Origin: CAYMEV01 sp964389675 [NCBI: uncultured Candidatus Sumerlaeota bacterium]
GTDB lineage: Bacteria; CAYMEV01
Direction of reading: 5' to 3'
DNA length: 64,000 nt
Assembly (NCBI GenBank): GCA_964389675.1
Contig: CAYMEV010000015.1
Coordinates: 25,203 to 89,202 of the forward strand
Shown here: positions 7,986-16,985 of the stretch, one piece after another
Layout: each line of letters begins with the position of its first letter
Numbering within the stretch: position 1 is the stretch's first letter
Program-made: the position numbers and the translations under genes
Notes under the pieces: model-generated
Database searches by the model: none
What the model was told of the DNA's origin: nothing
What the model saw: only the letters and a program-made list of their open reading frames with translations

Positions 7986-9134
7986 TCAGACCACAATCCT
8001 CGGAAGGGAGCTGTTTAACAATGTGACTATCTCATAATTAATGCTGTTTGCAAAACCTGCCAGGCTTTCTACACTGATGGATTTTCCTTCTTCAAAGCCT
8101 ATCAATGTAACCGTATCATACGGACGAATATCGGGGATATCGGTAATATCGATCATGCATAAGTTCATGCAGACTCTTCCTATCACCTTTGCAAACCTGT
8201 TATTCACAATCACGGAAGCCCTGTTGCCAAAAGCTCTCAGATACCCGTCTGCATACCCCACTGGCAGAACACCTATTCTTGTCCTCCTTGTTGTAATATA
8301 GCTGCATCCGTATCCCACAGGAGAATTCTCACCAATATCCTTTATCTGTACTATTTTTGTTTTAAGCGATAAGACAGGCTTAAGACTATCATCCCCATCA
8401 TGCCTTTCCCTGTATGAAATAAGTGTTTCCCTGCTTGGCCAGAGCCCATAAAGCCCTATACCTGAACGAACCATTGTAAACTGTGTTGAATCGAAAAGTA
8501 ATGCAGCTGCTGTACAGGCACTGTGGATATAGTCAGGAGTAAAACCGCGGAATTTAACCCTGTTAACAGCTGATTCAAAAATGTACAGCTGCCTGTAAGC
8601 AAAACTGTGGTCAAGAGTGTCTTCAATATTGGCAAAATGCATGGATAAGCCGGACAACTCAATATTATGGCTTTTTTTTATCAGATCAAGGAAATTTTCA
8701 AGATCCTCTGGCATAATTCCCTGTCTGGATGTACCGGTATCAATTTTTAAATGAATCACTGCTTTGGTATTCATTCTTTTTGCTGTATTATCAAGGGCAG
8801 TTATTGTATTTCTGTCATAAACCGTTAAATGCAGCCTGTTGAGCAGGGCATATTCCATGTCTCCCGGCAATACCGGCCCCAGAAGCAATATTGGGATCAT
8901 GTCCAGCCCACTTTCAATAAGCTCTTTCGCTTCCCTGATTTCATGAACAGCAAAAAGGTCTGAATATTCGGCAATAATTCCTGCTGTTTCAATGAGGCCA
9001 TGTCCATACGCATTGGACTTCACAACAGAACAGAACCTGACTCCCTCTTTCAGATGGCTCTTCAGGAAAAGGATATTGTGAATCAGGTTATCTTTTGACA
9101 GCTCTATCCATTTATGGTATTGATTATTTAACAT
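7986..9134 (-). CDS. alr: Alanine racemase
   Basis: This fold-type III PLP enzyme makes D-alanine for peptidoglycan. Visible landmarks are the PLP lysine in VVKSNAYGHG (Lys39), LKIDTGTSRQG, the RSGIGLYG phosphate-binding stretch, the second catalytic Tyr in PVGYGCSY, GYADGY and VGRVCMN. From the ATG at 9134 the protein is 382 residues, typical for Alr. The frame stays open to 9338, but the extra N-terminal residues look unrelated and would overlap the divergent queG gene, so I reject that longer start. No clear Shine-Dalgarno precedes 9134, and a GTG at 9155 is a possible alternative. Confidence 0.92.
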   Translation of the reverse strand: MLNNQYHKWIELSKDNLIHNILFLKSHLKEGVRFCSVVKSNAYGHGLIETAGIIAEYSDLFAVHEIREAKELIESGLDMIPILLLGPVLPGDMEYALLNRLHLTVYDRNTITALDNTAKRMNTKAVIHLKIDTGTSRQGIMPEDLENFLDLIKKSHNIELSGLSMHFANIEDTLDHSFAYRQLYIFESAVNRVKFRGFTPDYIHSACTAAALLFDSTQFTMVRSGIGLYGLWPSRETLISYRERHDGDDSLKPVLSLKTKIVQIKDIGENSPVGYGCSYITTRRTRIGVLPVGYADGYLRAFGNRASVIVNNRFAKVIGRVCMNLCMIDITDIPDIRPYDTVTLIGFEEGKSISVESLAGFANSINYEIVTLLNSSLPRIVV

Positions 9135-9211
9135 CTGGTTGGCTAATGATTTTACACTTATATTATAAATCAAATCAAGAAAAATAAGACTTCGTTTCCC
9201 TAAGGCGCTAT

Positions 9212-10246
9212 ATGATCTCAGATACAACCTTTGGCAGTATATTACGATCCACAGCCAAAAATTGTGGATTTGACCTTGCAGGTGTAACAAAACCCTTTGT
9301 TTCTGCATATGTGGATAAGCTTCGCGAATATGTGTCATCCGGAAAATATGAGGATATGATGTGGCTTGCTGATACTATGGAGAAAAGAATAGATATCAGA
9401 AAATCCTTCAGTGGTACGAGATCAATAATAAGCCTGGGGGCCTGTTACAGGAAGGGGAAAAGGCTCTGTGACAACAGGGCTTTTGCCTATATAAGCTGCT
9501 ATGCAAGGATAAATGATTATCACAGGGTATTAAAAGATTCTGCAAAAAAATTCATAAAAATAATATCAGAGATTATGGACAGGGATATCAAATATCGCAT
9601 ATTTGTTGATTCAGCACCCATACTTGAAAAGGAGATCGCCCAGAAAGCCGGATTAGGCTTTATCGGGAAGAACACTCTCCTTATCAATCCGTATTTAGGT
9701 TCCTTTATATTTCTTGCTGAAATATTAACTGATATTGATATTGAGTATGAAAACGAATATGTTCCTGCAAACTGCGGAGACTGCACCAGATGCATTGAGG
9801 CATGCCCTACAGGAGCGCTTAGTGAGCACAGGCTTGATCCTTCAAGATGTATTTCTTATCTTACAATTGAAAATAAGAAGATTATCCCTGATAATATAAA
9901 GAAAAAAATGGGAAATATGATATTCGGGTGTGATTTATGCCAGACCGTGTGCCCGTACAATAAAAGAGAGGAGTATCCTGGCAGTCTATTTAAGGCAGGC
10001 CATTTACACCAGGTTGACAGGGATAAACTGCAGGAGCTCCTGATGATGGATGAATCACATTTTTACAAAAGGTTCAGTGATTATCCTATATACAGGGCCG
10101 GCTTTCATGGATTTAGAAGGAACCTTTTAATATGCATGGGAAACTCAGGGATTTCAGCTTTAAAGCCCCTTATCCAGCCGTTTTTAAGCGACCAGAATTA
10201 TGTAATAAAGGATGCTGCAGCTTACGCACTGAACGAGCTGGGCTGA
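9212..10246 (+). CDS. queG: Epoxyqueuosine reductase
   Basis: QueG is the cobalamin- and Fe-S-dependent enzyme that reduces epoxyqueuosine to queuosine in tRNA. The 344-residue protein has the DUF1730 N-terminal region, the IFVDSAPILEKEIAQKAGLGFIGKNT block that forms the active site, and two ferredoxin-type [4Fe-4S] motifs, CGDCTRCIEACPTGAL and CDLCQTVCPYN. A short HEAT-like tail (AAAYALNELG) ends the protein. It is divergent from alr and its stop lies 25 bp before the tRNA-Asp gene on the opposite strand. tRNA-Asp and tRNA-Asn, both encoded in this window, are queuosine substrates. Confidence 0.93.
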   Translation: MISDTTFGSILRSTAKNCGFDLAGVTKPFVSAYVDKLREYVSSGKYEDMMWLADTMEKRIDIRKSFSGTRSIISLGACYRKGKRLCDNRAFAYISCYARINDYHRVLKDSAKKFIKIISEIMDRDIKYRIFVDSAPILEKEIAQKAGLGFIGKNTLLINPYLGSFIFLAEILTDIDIEYENEYVPANCGDCTRCIEACPTGALSEHRLDPSRCISYLTIENKKIIPDNIKKKMGNMIFGCDLCQTVCPYNKREEYPGSLFKAGHLHQVDRDKLQELLMMDESHFYKRFSDYPIYRAGFHGFRRNLLICMGNSGISALKPLIQPFLSDQNYVIKDAAAYALNELG

Positions 10247-10270
10247 AAAACATGCCTGGTATATGGAAAA

Positions 10271-10345
10271 CGGGGCCGACGAGGCTCGAACTCGCGACCT
10301 CCGGCGTGACAGGCCGGCATTCTAACCAAACTGAACTACGACCCC
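10271..10345 (-). tRNA. tRNA-Asp (GTC)
   Basis: The minus strand folds into a full cloverleaf: acceptor GGGGTCG/CGGCCCC (one G-T pair), D-arm with AGTTCAGTTTGGTTAGAAT, anticodon stem CCGGC/GCCGG around the loop CTGTCAC (anticodon GTC), and T-arm with GTTCGAG. CCA is not encoded. It follows tRNA-Val with a 2-nt gap. Confidence 0.95.
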
Positions 10346-10347
10346 GA

Positions 10348-10421
10348 TGGGCGGTATAGGGCTCGAACCTACGACCCTCGGCTTGTAAGGCCGATGCTCT
10401 AGCCAACTGAGCTAACCGCCC
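10348..10421 (-). tRNA. tRNA-Val (TAC)
   Basis: The acceptor stem GGGCGGT/ACCGCCC, D-arm TAGCTCAGTTGGCTAGAGC, anticodon loop CTTACAA (anticodon TAC, valine) and T-arm GGTTCGAGCC make a canonical tRNA. CCA is not encoded. It is the first gene of a two-tRNA transcript with tRNA-Asp. Confidence 0.94.
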
Positions 10422-10433
10422 GTGTAAAAAGTG

Positions 10434-10461
10434 AGAATATTAATTTTAGCAAATATGTCAA
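10434..10461 (-). promoter_or_regulatory. Sigma-70-type promoter for the tRNA-Val/tRNA-Asp transcript
   Basis: On the minus strand TTGACA (10461-10456), a 16-bp spacer and TATTCT (10439-10434) sit just upstream of tRNA-Val. The mature tRNA would begin about 12 nt downstream of the -10 box, a normal distance for a stable-RNA promoter. Confidence 0.7.
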
Positions 10462-10630
10462 TAAAAATAATTCCTTATTTATTTATTTTCTTTGCATGAA
10501 TATTCTGCTAATATTTTACTGCATTTTTAGCCTTATTGATATTATCATGATGAATTATATCATTGAAAATAATAAAAATTGCAATATGATTCACTAATTT
10601 GAAATAAACAATATAAATGGGAGGTGCATT

Positions 10631-11998
10631 TTGTCTCAGATATCAGAACTAAAATCTTTCTGCAAAAAAGAAAATATAGAAATGATTGATCTAAAAGCCA
10701 TTGACCTTAAAGGTAAACTGCATCACATTACCTTTCCTGCAGATGAACTTACTGATAATCTGCTAATTGACGGCATCGGATTTGATGGGTCCAGCTATGG
10801 TTTTGCAAAGGTTCAGATGTCGGATATGATCCTGATTCCGGACATCATAACTGCTGTGATCGACCCCTTCAGAAAGGTGAATACTCTATCAATATTTGCC
10901 AATATCCATATTACCGATAATGACAGGTCACGATTTCCTCAAGATCCGAGGTTCATTTCAAGAAAAGCTGAAGAATGCCTTAAATCTCTTGGGATTGCTG
11001 ATGAAGCTTTGTTTAACTTCGAATTTGAATTTTTTCTTTTTAATGATATCTCAATCTCGACATCAACATTTGATACCCATATCAAGATCGAACCTGGAGA
11101 AAAAATGCATTTTAATGCATACCATATTTCCAATCCTGATGACCTTTACTGCGAATTCAGGGATAAGACGACACAAATGCTGTTATCATACGGAATACCG
11201 ATAAGGTACCATCATCATGAAGTTGGAGGCTTTGGACAGCAGGAAATTGAAACCACGCTTCGGCCTTTACACAAAAGTGCAGAAAATGCGATTCTGGCAA
11301 GATATATTATGCAGAACATAGCCTATGAAAACCAGATCGTAATTACCTTCATGCCTAAACCGCTGTATAATCATCCTGGAAGTGGGCTGCACAGCCATAT
11401 GATGCTTAAAAAAAACAAAAAGAACATATTCTATAAGAAGGGGGCATATGCAAATCTCAGTCAGACTGCCTTCAATTTTATAGGCGGTGTACTGGCTCAT
11501 TCAAGCAGCTTATGCGCTTTCACAAATCCAAGTACCAACTCGTTCAAACGCCTGGTTCCCGGCTTTGAAGCTCCTGTAACAAAAACATTTGGCAGAAGCA
11601 ACAGGTCTTCAGCAATCAGGATACCGGCCTATATAAGTGAGCCTGGACAGGTAAGGTTTGAATACCGGCCCCCTGATTTCACCTGTAATCCCTATCTTTC
11701 TCTGTCTGCAATACTCATGGCGGGTATAGATGGCATAGTCAATAAGATCGACCCCGGGAAGGCCGGATTCGGACCATTTGATACCAACCTCTATGATTCA
11801 GACAGGCATGAAATAAAATTTCTGCCTCAGCATCTTGACCAGGCACTCAAAGAGCTAAAAACTGACCATGCTTACCTTTCAAGAAATGATGTGTTCCCTG
11901 AAAGCTTTATAGATCAGTATATAAAGGTTTTGAAAAAGGATTGCGATGATATAAGCAATTATCCGAATCCTAAGGAATTTGAGCTCTACTTCAGCTGA
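10631..11998 (+). CDS. glnA: Type I glutamine synthetase (or GS-like amide ligase)
   Basis: The 455-residue protein has every catalytic signature of GS-I: FDGSS and SDM near the N-terminus, FEFEFFLF (metal-binding Glu), HHEVGGFGQQEIE, GSGLHSH (His), NSFKRLVPGFEAPV, SSAIRIPAY, and FEYRPPDFTCNPYLSL carrying the glutamate-binding Glu and Arg. The tyrosine at NLYD is kept, but the usual LPPEE context of the adenylylation site is not. Translation starts at TTG 10631 behind GGGAGGTG. It is the first gene of an operon with a MurD-like ligase, a PLP enzyme and an ATP-grasp ligase. It may be the housekeeping GS, or it may join glutamate to an amine made by that pathway. The sequence alone does not decide between these. 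Confidence 0.9.
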   Translation: MSQISELKSFCKKENIEMIDLKAIDLKGKLHHITFPADELTDNLLIDGIGFDGSSYGFAKVQMSDMILIPDIITAVIDPFRKVNTLSIFANIHITDNDRSRFPQDPRFISRKAEECLKSLGIADEALFNFEFEFFLFNDISISTSTFDTHIKIEPGEKMHFNAYHISNPDDLYCEFRDKTTQMLLSYGIPIRYHHHEVGGFGQQEIETTLRPLHKSAENAILARYIMQNIAYENQIVITFMPKPLYNHPGSGLHSHMMLKKNKKNIFYKKGAYANLSQTAFNFIGGVLAHSSSLCAFTNPSTNSFKRLVPGFEAPVTKTFGRSNRSSAIRIPAYISEPGQVRFEYRPPDFTCNPYLSLSAILMAGIDGIVNKIDPGKAGFGPFDTNLYDSDRHEIKFLPQHLDQALKELKTDHAYLSRNDVFPESFIDQYIKVLKKDCDDISNYPNPKEFELYFS

Positions 11999-12002
11999 TA
12001 AA

Positions 12003-13478
12003 ATGGAAAAAATAAAACAGGATCTGCTAAAAAAAATAGATGCTGCACCGGTAATCCATATCATTGGAATGACAGGAACAGAGGGCGAATCTGCACTGAA
12101 GTTTCTTGCTGCCAATACAGATAAAAGGCTTATGGCACATGATTTTTCAGGAAGGAACTATCTGTGGCACTCATATAGAAAAGCAAGGGAGTTCTTCTCA
12201 AGGTCATCAACTGACCGGGATTTTCAGGAACTTATGGATATAAGGGCTGAATTGAAGCTTGACCAGGATTATCTGAGCGGCATTAATAAGGAGGATATTA
12301 TCCTTCTGCCTCAGGACTGGGACAGATACCCTGCAAATAAAGAAGCGGTTAAATCCCATAGCGATAAAGGCGGGACTTCATTTTTGATATTCGACCTTTA
12401 TTACCTTTTTTTCAAAGGGACAATAATAGGAGTAACCGGAACCAAAGGGAAAACTACCTCTTGCCACCTTGCCTGCAATCTCTTAAAAAACTGGGGGAAG
12501 AAAGCATATATATCAGGAAATGACAGGTATTCAAGGCAGGCACTGCCAGTCATCACAAGCTATGCCAAAGAATCATATCTCATACTTGAAACATCAAACA
12601 GGCATCTGAAACATACTTTTTTCAGGCCGCACATTGCAATGCTTACAAATATAGATGCAGACCACCTGGAAGAGCATGACTCGGATATGGAAAAATATGC
12701 CTTTACCAAGCTGAATATTTTTGGAGAAAGATCCTGTGCAATTCTTCCTTTGGAAATATACCAGAGATACAGAGACTGGATACCCTCCCGTCCCATTATA
12801 TTATTCAGCACCAAAGCAAAGGACGATGAGATGCCTGCGCCTGATATCCCTCATATTCTCATAAAAGATGATAAGGCTATCGCCAGGGAGAATGATAAAT
12901 TATGCACACTGCTGGACATTTCAAAAATCGAATCAAAAACACACACAGCAAACATTCTCCTGATATCAGGGCTTGCCTACATGCTTAAAATACCCTCCCC
13001 TATACTTCTTAATACTATAAATTCCAGGCTTGAAATCAGGAGCAGGCTGGAATATATAGGAAACAAATCAAAAATCCAGTTCATTGACGATCTTTCTGCA
13101 ACCACGCCATTTGCTGCAGTTCATGCAATTGAATCAATAAAAGATAATATAATCCTTATATGCGGGGGAGATACAAAGGGGAATGATTACAATATTCTGG
13201 TTGAAAAACTCAATTCAAAAAAGGTCAAAAGGATATACCTCCTGCATGGCCCTGATTTAGAAAAATCTCTTATTTATGAGCTAAAAGACAGAATAAGGGA
13301 TTTATCCAAACTGGTCATTTTCGACAGTTTTAAAGATGCCTTTTTTTCTGCATACTCAAGTGCAGAGAAGGGAGATACAATACTGCTAAGCCCTGCTTCT
13401 GCCTATTTTTACTCAAATTTTATCAGATCAGCAAAAAATAGCATGAGAGTTTTGTTTAAAATGCTGAAAACCAGATAA
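12003..13478 (+). CDS. MurD-like Mur ligase of unknown substrate
   Basis: The protein is a Mur ligase, which joins an amino acid to a carboxylate through an acyl phosphate. It has the P-loop GTKGKTT (about 146-152), LETSNRHL, NIDADHLEEHDS, FIDDLSATTP, ICGGDTKGND and LLSPASA. The last four match the MurD pattern in order. The N-terminal domain carries a Rossmann-like IHIIGMTGTEGES and differs from a standard UDP-MurNAc-binding region, so I do not call this the cell-wall MurD. The ATG at 12003, four bases after the glnA stop, implies translational coupling; a TTG at 11979 is in frame but its AAGGA is too close. The neighbouring PLP and ATP-grasp genes suggest a small-peptide or amide pathway. 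Confidence 0.82.
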   Translation: MEKIKQDLLKKIDAAPVIHIIGMTGTEGESALKFLAANTDKRLMAHDFSGRNYLWHSYRKAREFFSRSSTDRDFQELMDIRAELKLDQDYLSGINKEDIILLPQDWDRYPANKEAVKSHSDKGGTSFLIFDLYYLFFKGTIIGVTGTKGKTTSCHLACNLLKNWGKKAYISGNDRYSRQALPVITSYAKESYLILETSNRHLKHTFFRPHIAMLTNIDADHLEEHDSDMEKYAFTKLNIFGERSCAILPLEIYQRYRDWIPSRPIILFSTKAKDDEMPAPDIPHILIKDDKAIARENDKLCTLLDISKIESKTHTANILLISGLAYMLKIPSPILLNTINSRLEIRSRLEYIGNKSKIQFIDDLSATTPFAAVHAIESIKDNIILICGGDTKGNDYNILVEKLNSKKVKRIYLLHGPDLEKSLIYELKDRIRDLSKLVIFDSFKDAFFSAYSSAEKGDTILLSPASAYFYSNFIRSAKNSMRVLFKMLKTR

Positions 13479-13493
13479 AAGGACTATTTTATA

Positions 13494-14573
13494 ATGAAGG
13501 ATGGAATTTGGAGTTTCGATCATGTGTTCAGCCTGGATATTCCGGAAAAGCAGAGGATTACTCTTGGTGAATGCAATAATACAGTATTAGGATTCAGACA
13601 TAATGATCATAAGAGGCTTTTTGTACTAAGGGAGGATGAAAATCCTTCAGGTTCTCACAAAGACAGATATATGGCCTATACTCTGTCATACCTTCAGAAA
13701 GATAACTCTTCAGGTTATGTAATAAGCACATCAGGAAATGCTGGAATATCTCTGGCAAGGTACTCACAGCATATTGGAAAACCCTCAATAATCTGCCTGA
13801 AGCCTGACTCATCTGATGAGATTATTGAAAGGATACTGTACTATAAAGGCCATCCTGTCCTTACCGACAAACCTATAAACTTTGCAAAAATAATAAACAG
13901 GACGCTCGGTTATCTCGATATAAGAGCAGGCCTTAATCCATTGTCAGACGAGGGTTACCGTTCAATTTCCGCTGAGATTTTTCAAAAAGGATGCCCTGTT
14001 GATTCTATCTTTGTCTTTTCAACATCGTTTTCAACTGCTTTGGGTATCCTGGAAGGATATAAATACCTCAATAAGCTTTTTGGAGTTCAGATACCAAGGG
14101 TATTTGCCGTTCTTTCAGGTGATTTTCATCCCTTTCCGGATATAATATCGATAACCAGGATCAATGATTTCCTCAATAAAATTGTCTGCAAGGACAATAT
14201 CCGTTTTACGGCAATAGGCTGCAATTCTGAGACTCTTTGGAATGATAAAATACGCATCGGCGGGTTCTGCAAGCCTGAAAGGTTCAAAGAGGCTTGCTCC
14301 AAGCTTTCCGAATTCAACGGGGAGCTGATATATGTCAACAGAATGGATAATCCTGAGATCAGGTCTTTCTTTGATTATTACAGTATCAATACATCCTACC
14401 AGAGTACATGCGCATTGTACAGCGCCTATCTTCTACAAAAGCTCAGGATCGTATATGCCCCGATTGTCATTCAATCAGGATTTCCTTCTTCAGCCGCCAG
14501 TTCAGGAAGGTACAGCAAATATATAATAAATTCCCTCAAAGATCTGATGAGTTACATGGATAAAATGCGATGA
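13494..14573 (+). CDS. Threonine synthase-like fold-type II PLP enzyme
   Basis: The 359-residue protein is a beta-family PLP enzyme. NPSGSHKDR holds the Schiff-base lysine (Lys56) and STSGNAGIS (about 79-87) is the substrate/PLP loop, both closest to threonine synthase; the end shows a serine-rich PSSAASSGRYSK. Members carry out beta- or gamma-replacement and elimination on activated amino acids, for example making threonine, cysteine or diaminopropionate. It is shorter than many threonine synthases (often 400-480 residues), and no hom or thrB gene is near. With three ATP-dependent ligase-type genes around it (15 bp after the Mur ligase, 4-bp ATGA overlap with the next gene), it probably supplies an unusual amino acid to them. 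This role is inference. Confidence 0.82.
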   Translation: MKDGIWSFDHVFSLDIPEKQRITLGECNNTVLGFRHNDHKRLFVLREDENPSGSHKDRYMAYTLSYLQKDNSSGYVISTSGNAGISLARYSQHIGKPSIICLKPDSSDEIIERILYYKGHPVLTDKPINFAKIINRTLGYLDIRAGLNPLSDEGYRSISAEIFQKGCPVDSIFVFSTSFSTALGILEGYKYLNKLFGVQIPRVFAVLSGDFHPFPDIISITRINDFLNKIVCKDNIRFTAIGCNSETLWNDKIRIGGFCKPERFKEACSKLSEFNGELIYVNRMDNPEIRSFFDYYSINTSYQSTCALYSAYLLQKLRIVYAPIVIQSGFPSSAASSGRYSKYIINSLKDLMSYMDKMR

Positions 14574-15883
14574 ATAATTGTAAACACCGGATATATGACC
14601 ACAATAGCAGCCTTATCAGGAATACTGTTTCCAAAATTCTTGACAGATACCCGGTAAAAAAACCCGTCTATATTATAGATAAAGATGATCATAAGCTATA
14701 TATCTCTGAACAGATTTTCCCCGGTTTATCCCTGATATACAGCAACTGTTCAGGCCACAACTCATCCAAGGAAATTCTCAGGAATTTAAAAGGCTATGAA
14801 AAAGGATCTTCTGTTATCTTCTTCAAGCCGACATTTGAACTTATTGATTTAGCCGGGAAAATGGGCCTTGTACCTCTCCAAAATGACTACAGCAATAATC
14901 TTCGAATTGAGAACAAGATATTTATATATAAGAATGCACCTGTTTTATCAAAAGGCCTGTTTCCACCCTCTCTCATCTCAGAAATCTCAAATGTTGATTT
15001 TCAGGAGTCTGCGCAAATTTTTGGCATCCCATTTTTTGTTCAGTTCAGCTCAGGATATAGCGGTAAAACTACCTTCAAGATAGGTAATCCTGAAGAATTG
15101 ACAAGGCTTAAATCAATTTATAAAAACCTGCAGGCAAAGATATCCAGAGCAGTTCCTGGAGAAACATATACCCTTAACGGCTTTTTTCACAGGCATAAGT
15201 TCATTTATTCTGACCCTTTTATTCAGATATCAGGAAAAGGGGATTTAAATCCAAATACCTGCGGGAGTGCGGGCAATATATTCAGATATCTCGATCTGGA
15301 CAGGGCTATCTTTTCATCTTTTATGGATATGGCCGGAAAGCTGCTTGAAGCAAACAATTTCCAGGGATTCTTCGGAATTGATTTTATAAATGATAAAAAG
15401 CCGTATCTTATTGAAATAAACCCGCGTTTCACAACATCCGCTTCAATCCAGTCCGAACATTCCATACTGAAAGGAAGGATGCCGGAATTTGTTTTTGAGA
15501 TCATCCGTCTGATACTCACTTCAAAAGGAGAAGCAGCATTAAAATATGGAATTGATCTGCTTTCTGAAACTGAAGCAGATATGATCTCATACAGCTCGAA
15601 ACTGAATATAACACAGCTCATACAGTATAACACCGGCAAAGATGATTACATTGCTGATGGCATGCTTGATACTGGAACATATAAAATCAAAGGCCGTTTT
15701 TTGAGAAAATATAATTCAAACATTCTGATCTCAAAAATAAACAGGGAAGATATAATCCTTTTTGCACCCATACCGGGCAGGAGAATCTCCTATGGAAATG
15801 AGATAGCCCGCATAATATTTAATTCAGACAGCTTTGGCCTTGATAGAATGATAAATATTCTGAATAACAGATTTTGCCGCTGA
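14570..15883 (+). CDS. ATP-grasp carboxylate-amine ligase
   Basis: The 437-residue protein has an ATP-grasp core. Visible are a nucleotide-binding strand FGIPFFVQFSSG followed by a flexible GYSGKTTF loop, the FQGFFGIDFIND strand and the metal-binding LIEINPRFTTSAS. These enzymes make amide or peptide bonds via an acyl phosphate, often in peptide or cofactor pathways. The C-terminal 130 residues have no family I recognise. It overlaps the PLP enzyme gene by ATGA and ends the four-gene operon; no terminator hairpin is evident after it. Substrates cannot be read from the sequence. Confidence 0.85.
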   Translation: MNNCKHRIYDHNSSLIRNTVSKILDRYPVKKPVYIIDKDDHKLYISEQIFPGLSLIYSNCSGHNSSKEILRNLKGYEKGSSVIFFKPTFELIDLAGKMGLVPLQNDYSNNLRIENKIFIYKNAPVLSKGLFPPSLISEISNVDFQESAQIFGIPFFVQFSSGYSGKTTFKIGNPEELTRLKSIYKNLQAKISRAVPGETYTLNGFFHRHKFIYSDPFIQISGKGDLNPNTCGSAGNIFRYLDLDRAIFSSFMDMAGKLLEANNFQGFFGIDFINDKKPYLIEINPRFTTSASIQSEHSILKGRMPEFVFEIIRLILTSKGEAALKYGIDLLSETEADMISYSSKLNITQLIQYNTGKDDYIADGMLDTGTYKIKGRFLRKYNSNILISKINREDIILFAPIPGRRISYGNEIARIIFNSDSFGLDRMINILNNRFCR

Positions 15884-15977
15884 TACCCTATAATCCATCA
15901 ATGTTTTTTTAAACAAAAGCCTGCTGAATTTCGAACTATATAAATGTAAGATGAATTAATTAATGGAGGTATTTACA

Positions 15978-16769
15978 ATGAAAAAGATCATGGTATTAAC
16001 AGCAGTTTTGTTGTGCTTTTCAATGATCTCAGCTGCGGAGAGCGAATTTGTATTTAGAAGGACTCTCACAGAGTTTCCAGTTGAAGAGATCAGATCAATA
16101 TCAGTAATGAATATTAACGGGGGGATAAAACTGGAAGATACATATGAAAAAAGCATCTCAATTACTATTTCATCAAAAGACCCTCTTTTTTCAGAAGTAA
16201 AAGAGGATGATTTCTGGAAAGAGTATTTTTCAGTCTCAATGAAGGATAATATTCTCTGCCTGAGTGTTGAAATGAAAGAACAAAAGGAAAAAGGCTTATT
16301 CGGGCTCAAAAACAGAGAAAAAACACCCTGCCTTGATATTATTGTACAGATACCTGATAAGGAATTTGATATAGCATTTGAGACAGTCAATGGAGGAATA
16401 GAACTTATATCATTTAAAGGCAACATTAAGGCAAAGACAGTAAACGGGAACATTAAAACAGAGGACCTTCATGGACAGGTAAGTATAAAAACCGTCAATG
16501 GAAGCATTAATCTCTATATTGATGAAATCTCGGGTGAATCAAGCATAAGGACCGTTAACGGAAGCATTAATGCCTACTTAAATCCTGAATTGAACCTTAG
16601 TGTCGACACTAAGAACGTTAATGGCCTGATAAAGATCAATAACCTGGAATTTAATGAAACAAAATCAAATAAGAGATGTATAAAGGGGGTACTTAATAAA
16701 CCGGATAGCAGTATGGTAATAGTTACAGTAAACGGCAATATTACATTGAATAATATTCTTGACAATTAG
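15978..16769 (+). CDS. Secreted DUF4097-like beta-solenoid protein
   Basis: From the ATG at 15978 (GGAGGT 7 nt upstream) the product begins with a signal peptide, MKKIMVLTAVLLCFSMISAAES. The body carries the repeated motif (T/K)VNG(N/S)I five or more times (ETVNGGI, KTVNGNI, KTVNGSI, RTVNGSI, TVNGNI), spaced about 20 residues apart. This is the hallmark of DUF4097-type adhesin-like proteins, thought to fold as a right- or left-handed beta helix outside the cytoplasm. An in-frame ATG at 15963 lies before the ribosome site and is not used. The gene faces ogg, with a large inverted repeat between them. Its function is unknown. Confidence 0.85.
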   Translation: MKKIMVLTAVLLCFSMISAAESEFVFRRTLTEFPVEEIRSISVMNINGGIKLEDTYEKSISITISSKDPLFSEVKEDDFWKEYFSVSMKDNILCLSVEMKEQKEKGLFGLKNREKTPCLDIIVQIPDKEFDIAFETVNGGIELISFKGNIKAKTVNGNIKTEDLHGQVSIKTVNGSINLYIDEISGESSIRTVNGSINAYLNPELNLSVDTKNVNGLIKINNLEFNETKSNKRCIKGVLNKPDSSMVIVTVNGNITLNNILDN

Positions 16770-16862
16770 AGAAAAAGTAATATATTGGATATTGTAATAA
16801 GGGAAATTAGGGGCTGTTCAAGGTAGAAAATATTTGGTCTTTTTAAGAATTGTAGAAGATTG

Positions 16863-16982
16863 ACCTAGGGATAGACATGCATCCACTTTATTTTTTTATT
16901 TTCTTTTCCCAAGAAAAAAGAAAAATTCACCTATATTACCTCATACTCCAATACAAATCCCATTGCATGAATATCCCTAGGT
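16863..16982. repeat. 120-bp element with 19-bp near-perfect inverted ends
   Basis: ACCTAGGGATAgaCATGCA (16863-16881) is matched in inverse by TGCATGaaTATCCCTAGGT (16964-16982): 17 of 19 positions pair, with only the 2-nt GA/AA pair unmatched. Between them an inner pyrimidine run (about 16889-16910) faces a purine run (about 16911-16926), so the whole could fold as one long hairpin. It lies between the convergent DUF4097 and ogg genes, ending 3 bp before the ogg stop, with T6 on the plus-strand side. It may be a bidirectional terminator or a small non-autonomous (MITE-like) insertion; I see no clear target-site duplication. Confidence 0.6.
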
Positions 16983-16985
16983 TTT

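Noticed and set aside
9135-9338. N-terminal extension of alanine racemase to 9338
   Set aside because: The added residues have no family similarity and run into the divergent queG gene; the conserved Alr start begins near 9134.
10132-10406. Two ORFs over the tRNA-Asp/tRNA-Val region
   Set aside because: Both are translations of tRNA gene sequence and the queG end; the RNA genes explain this DNA fully.
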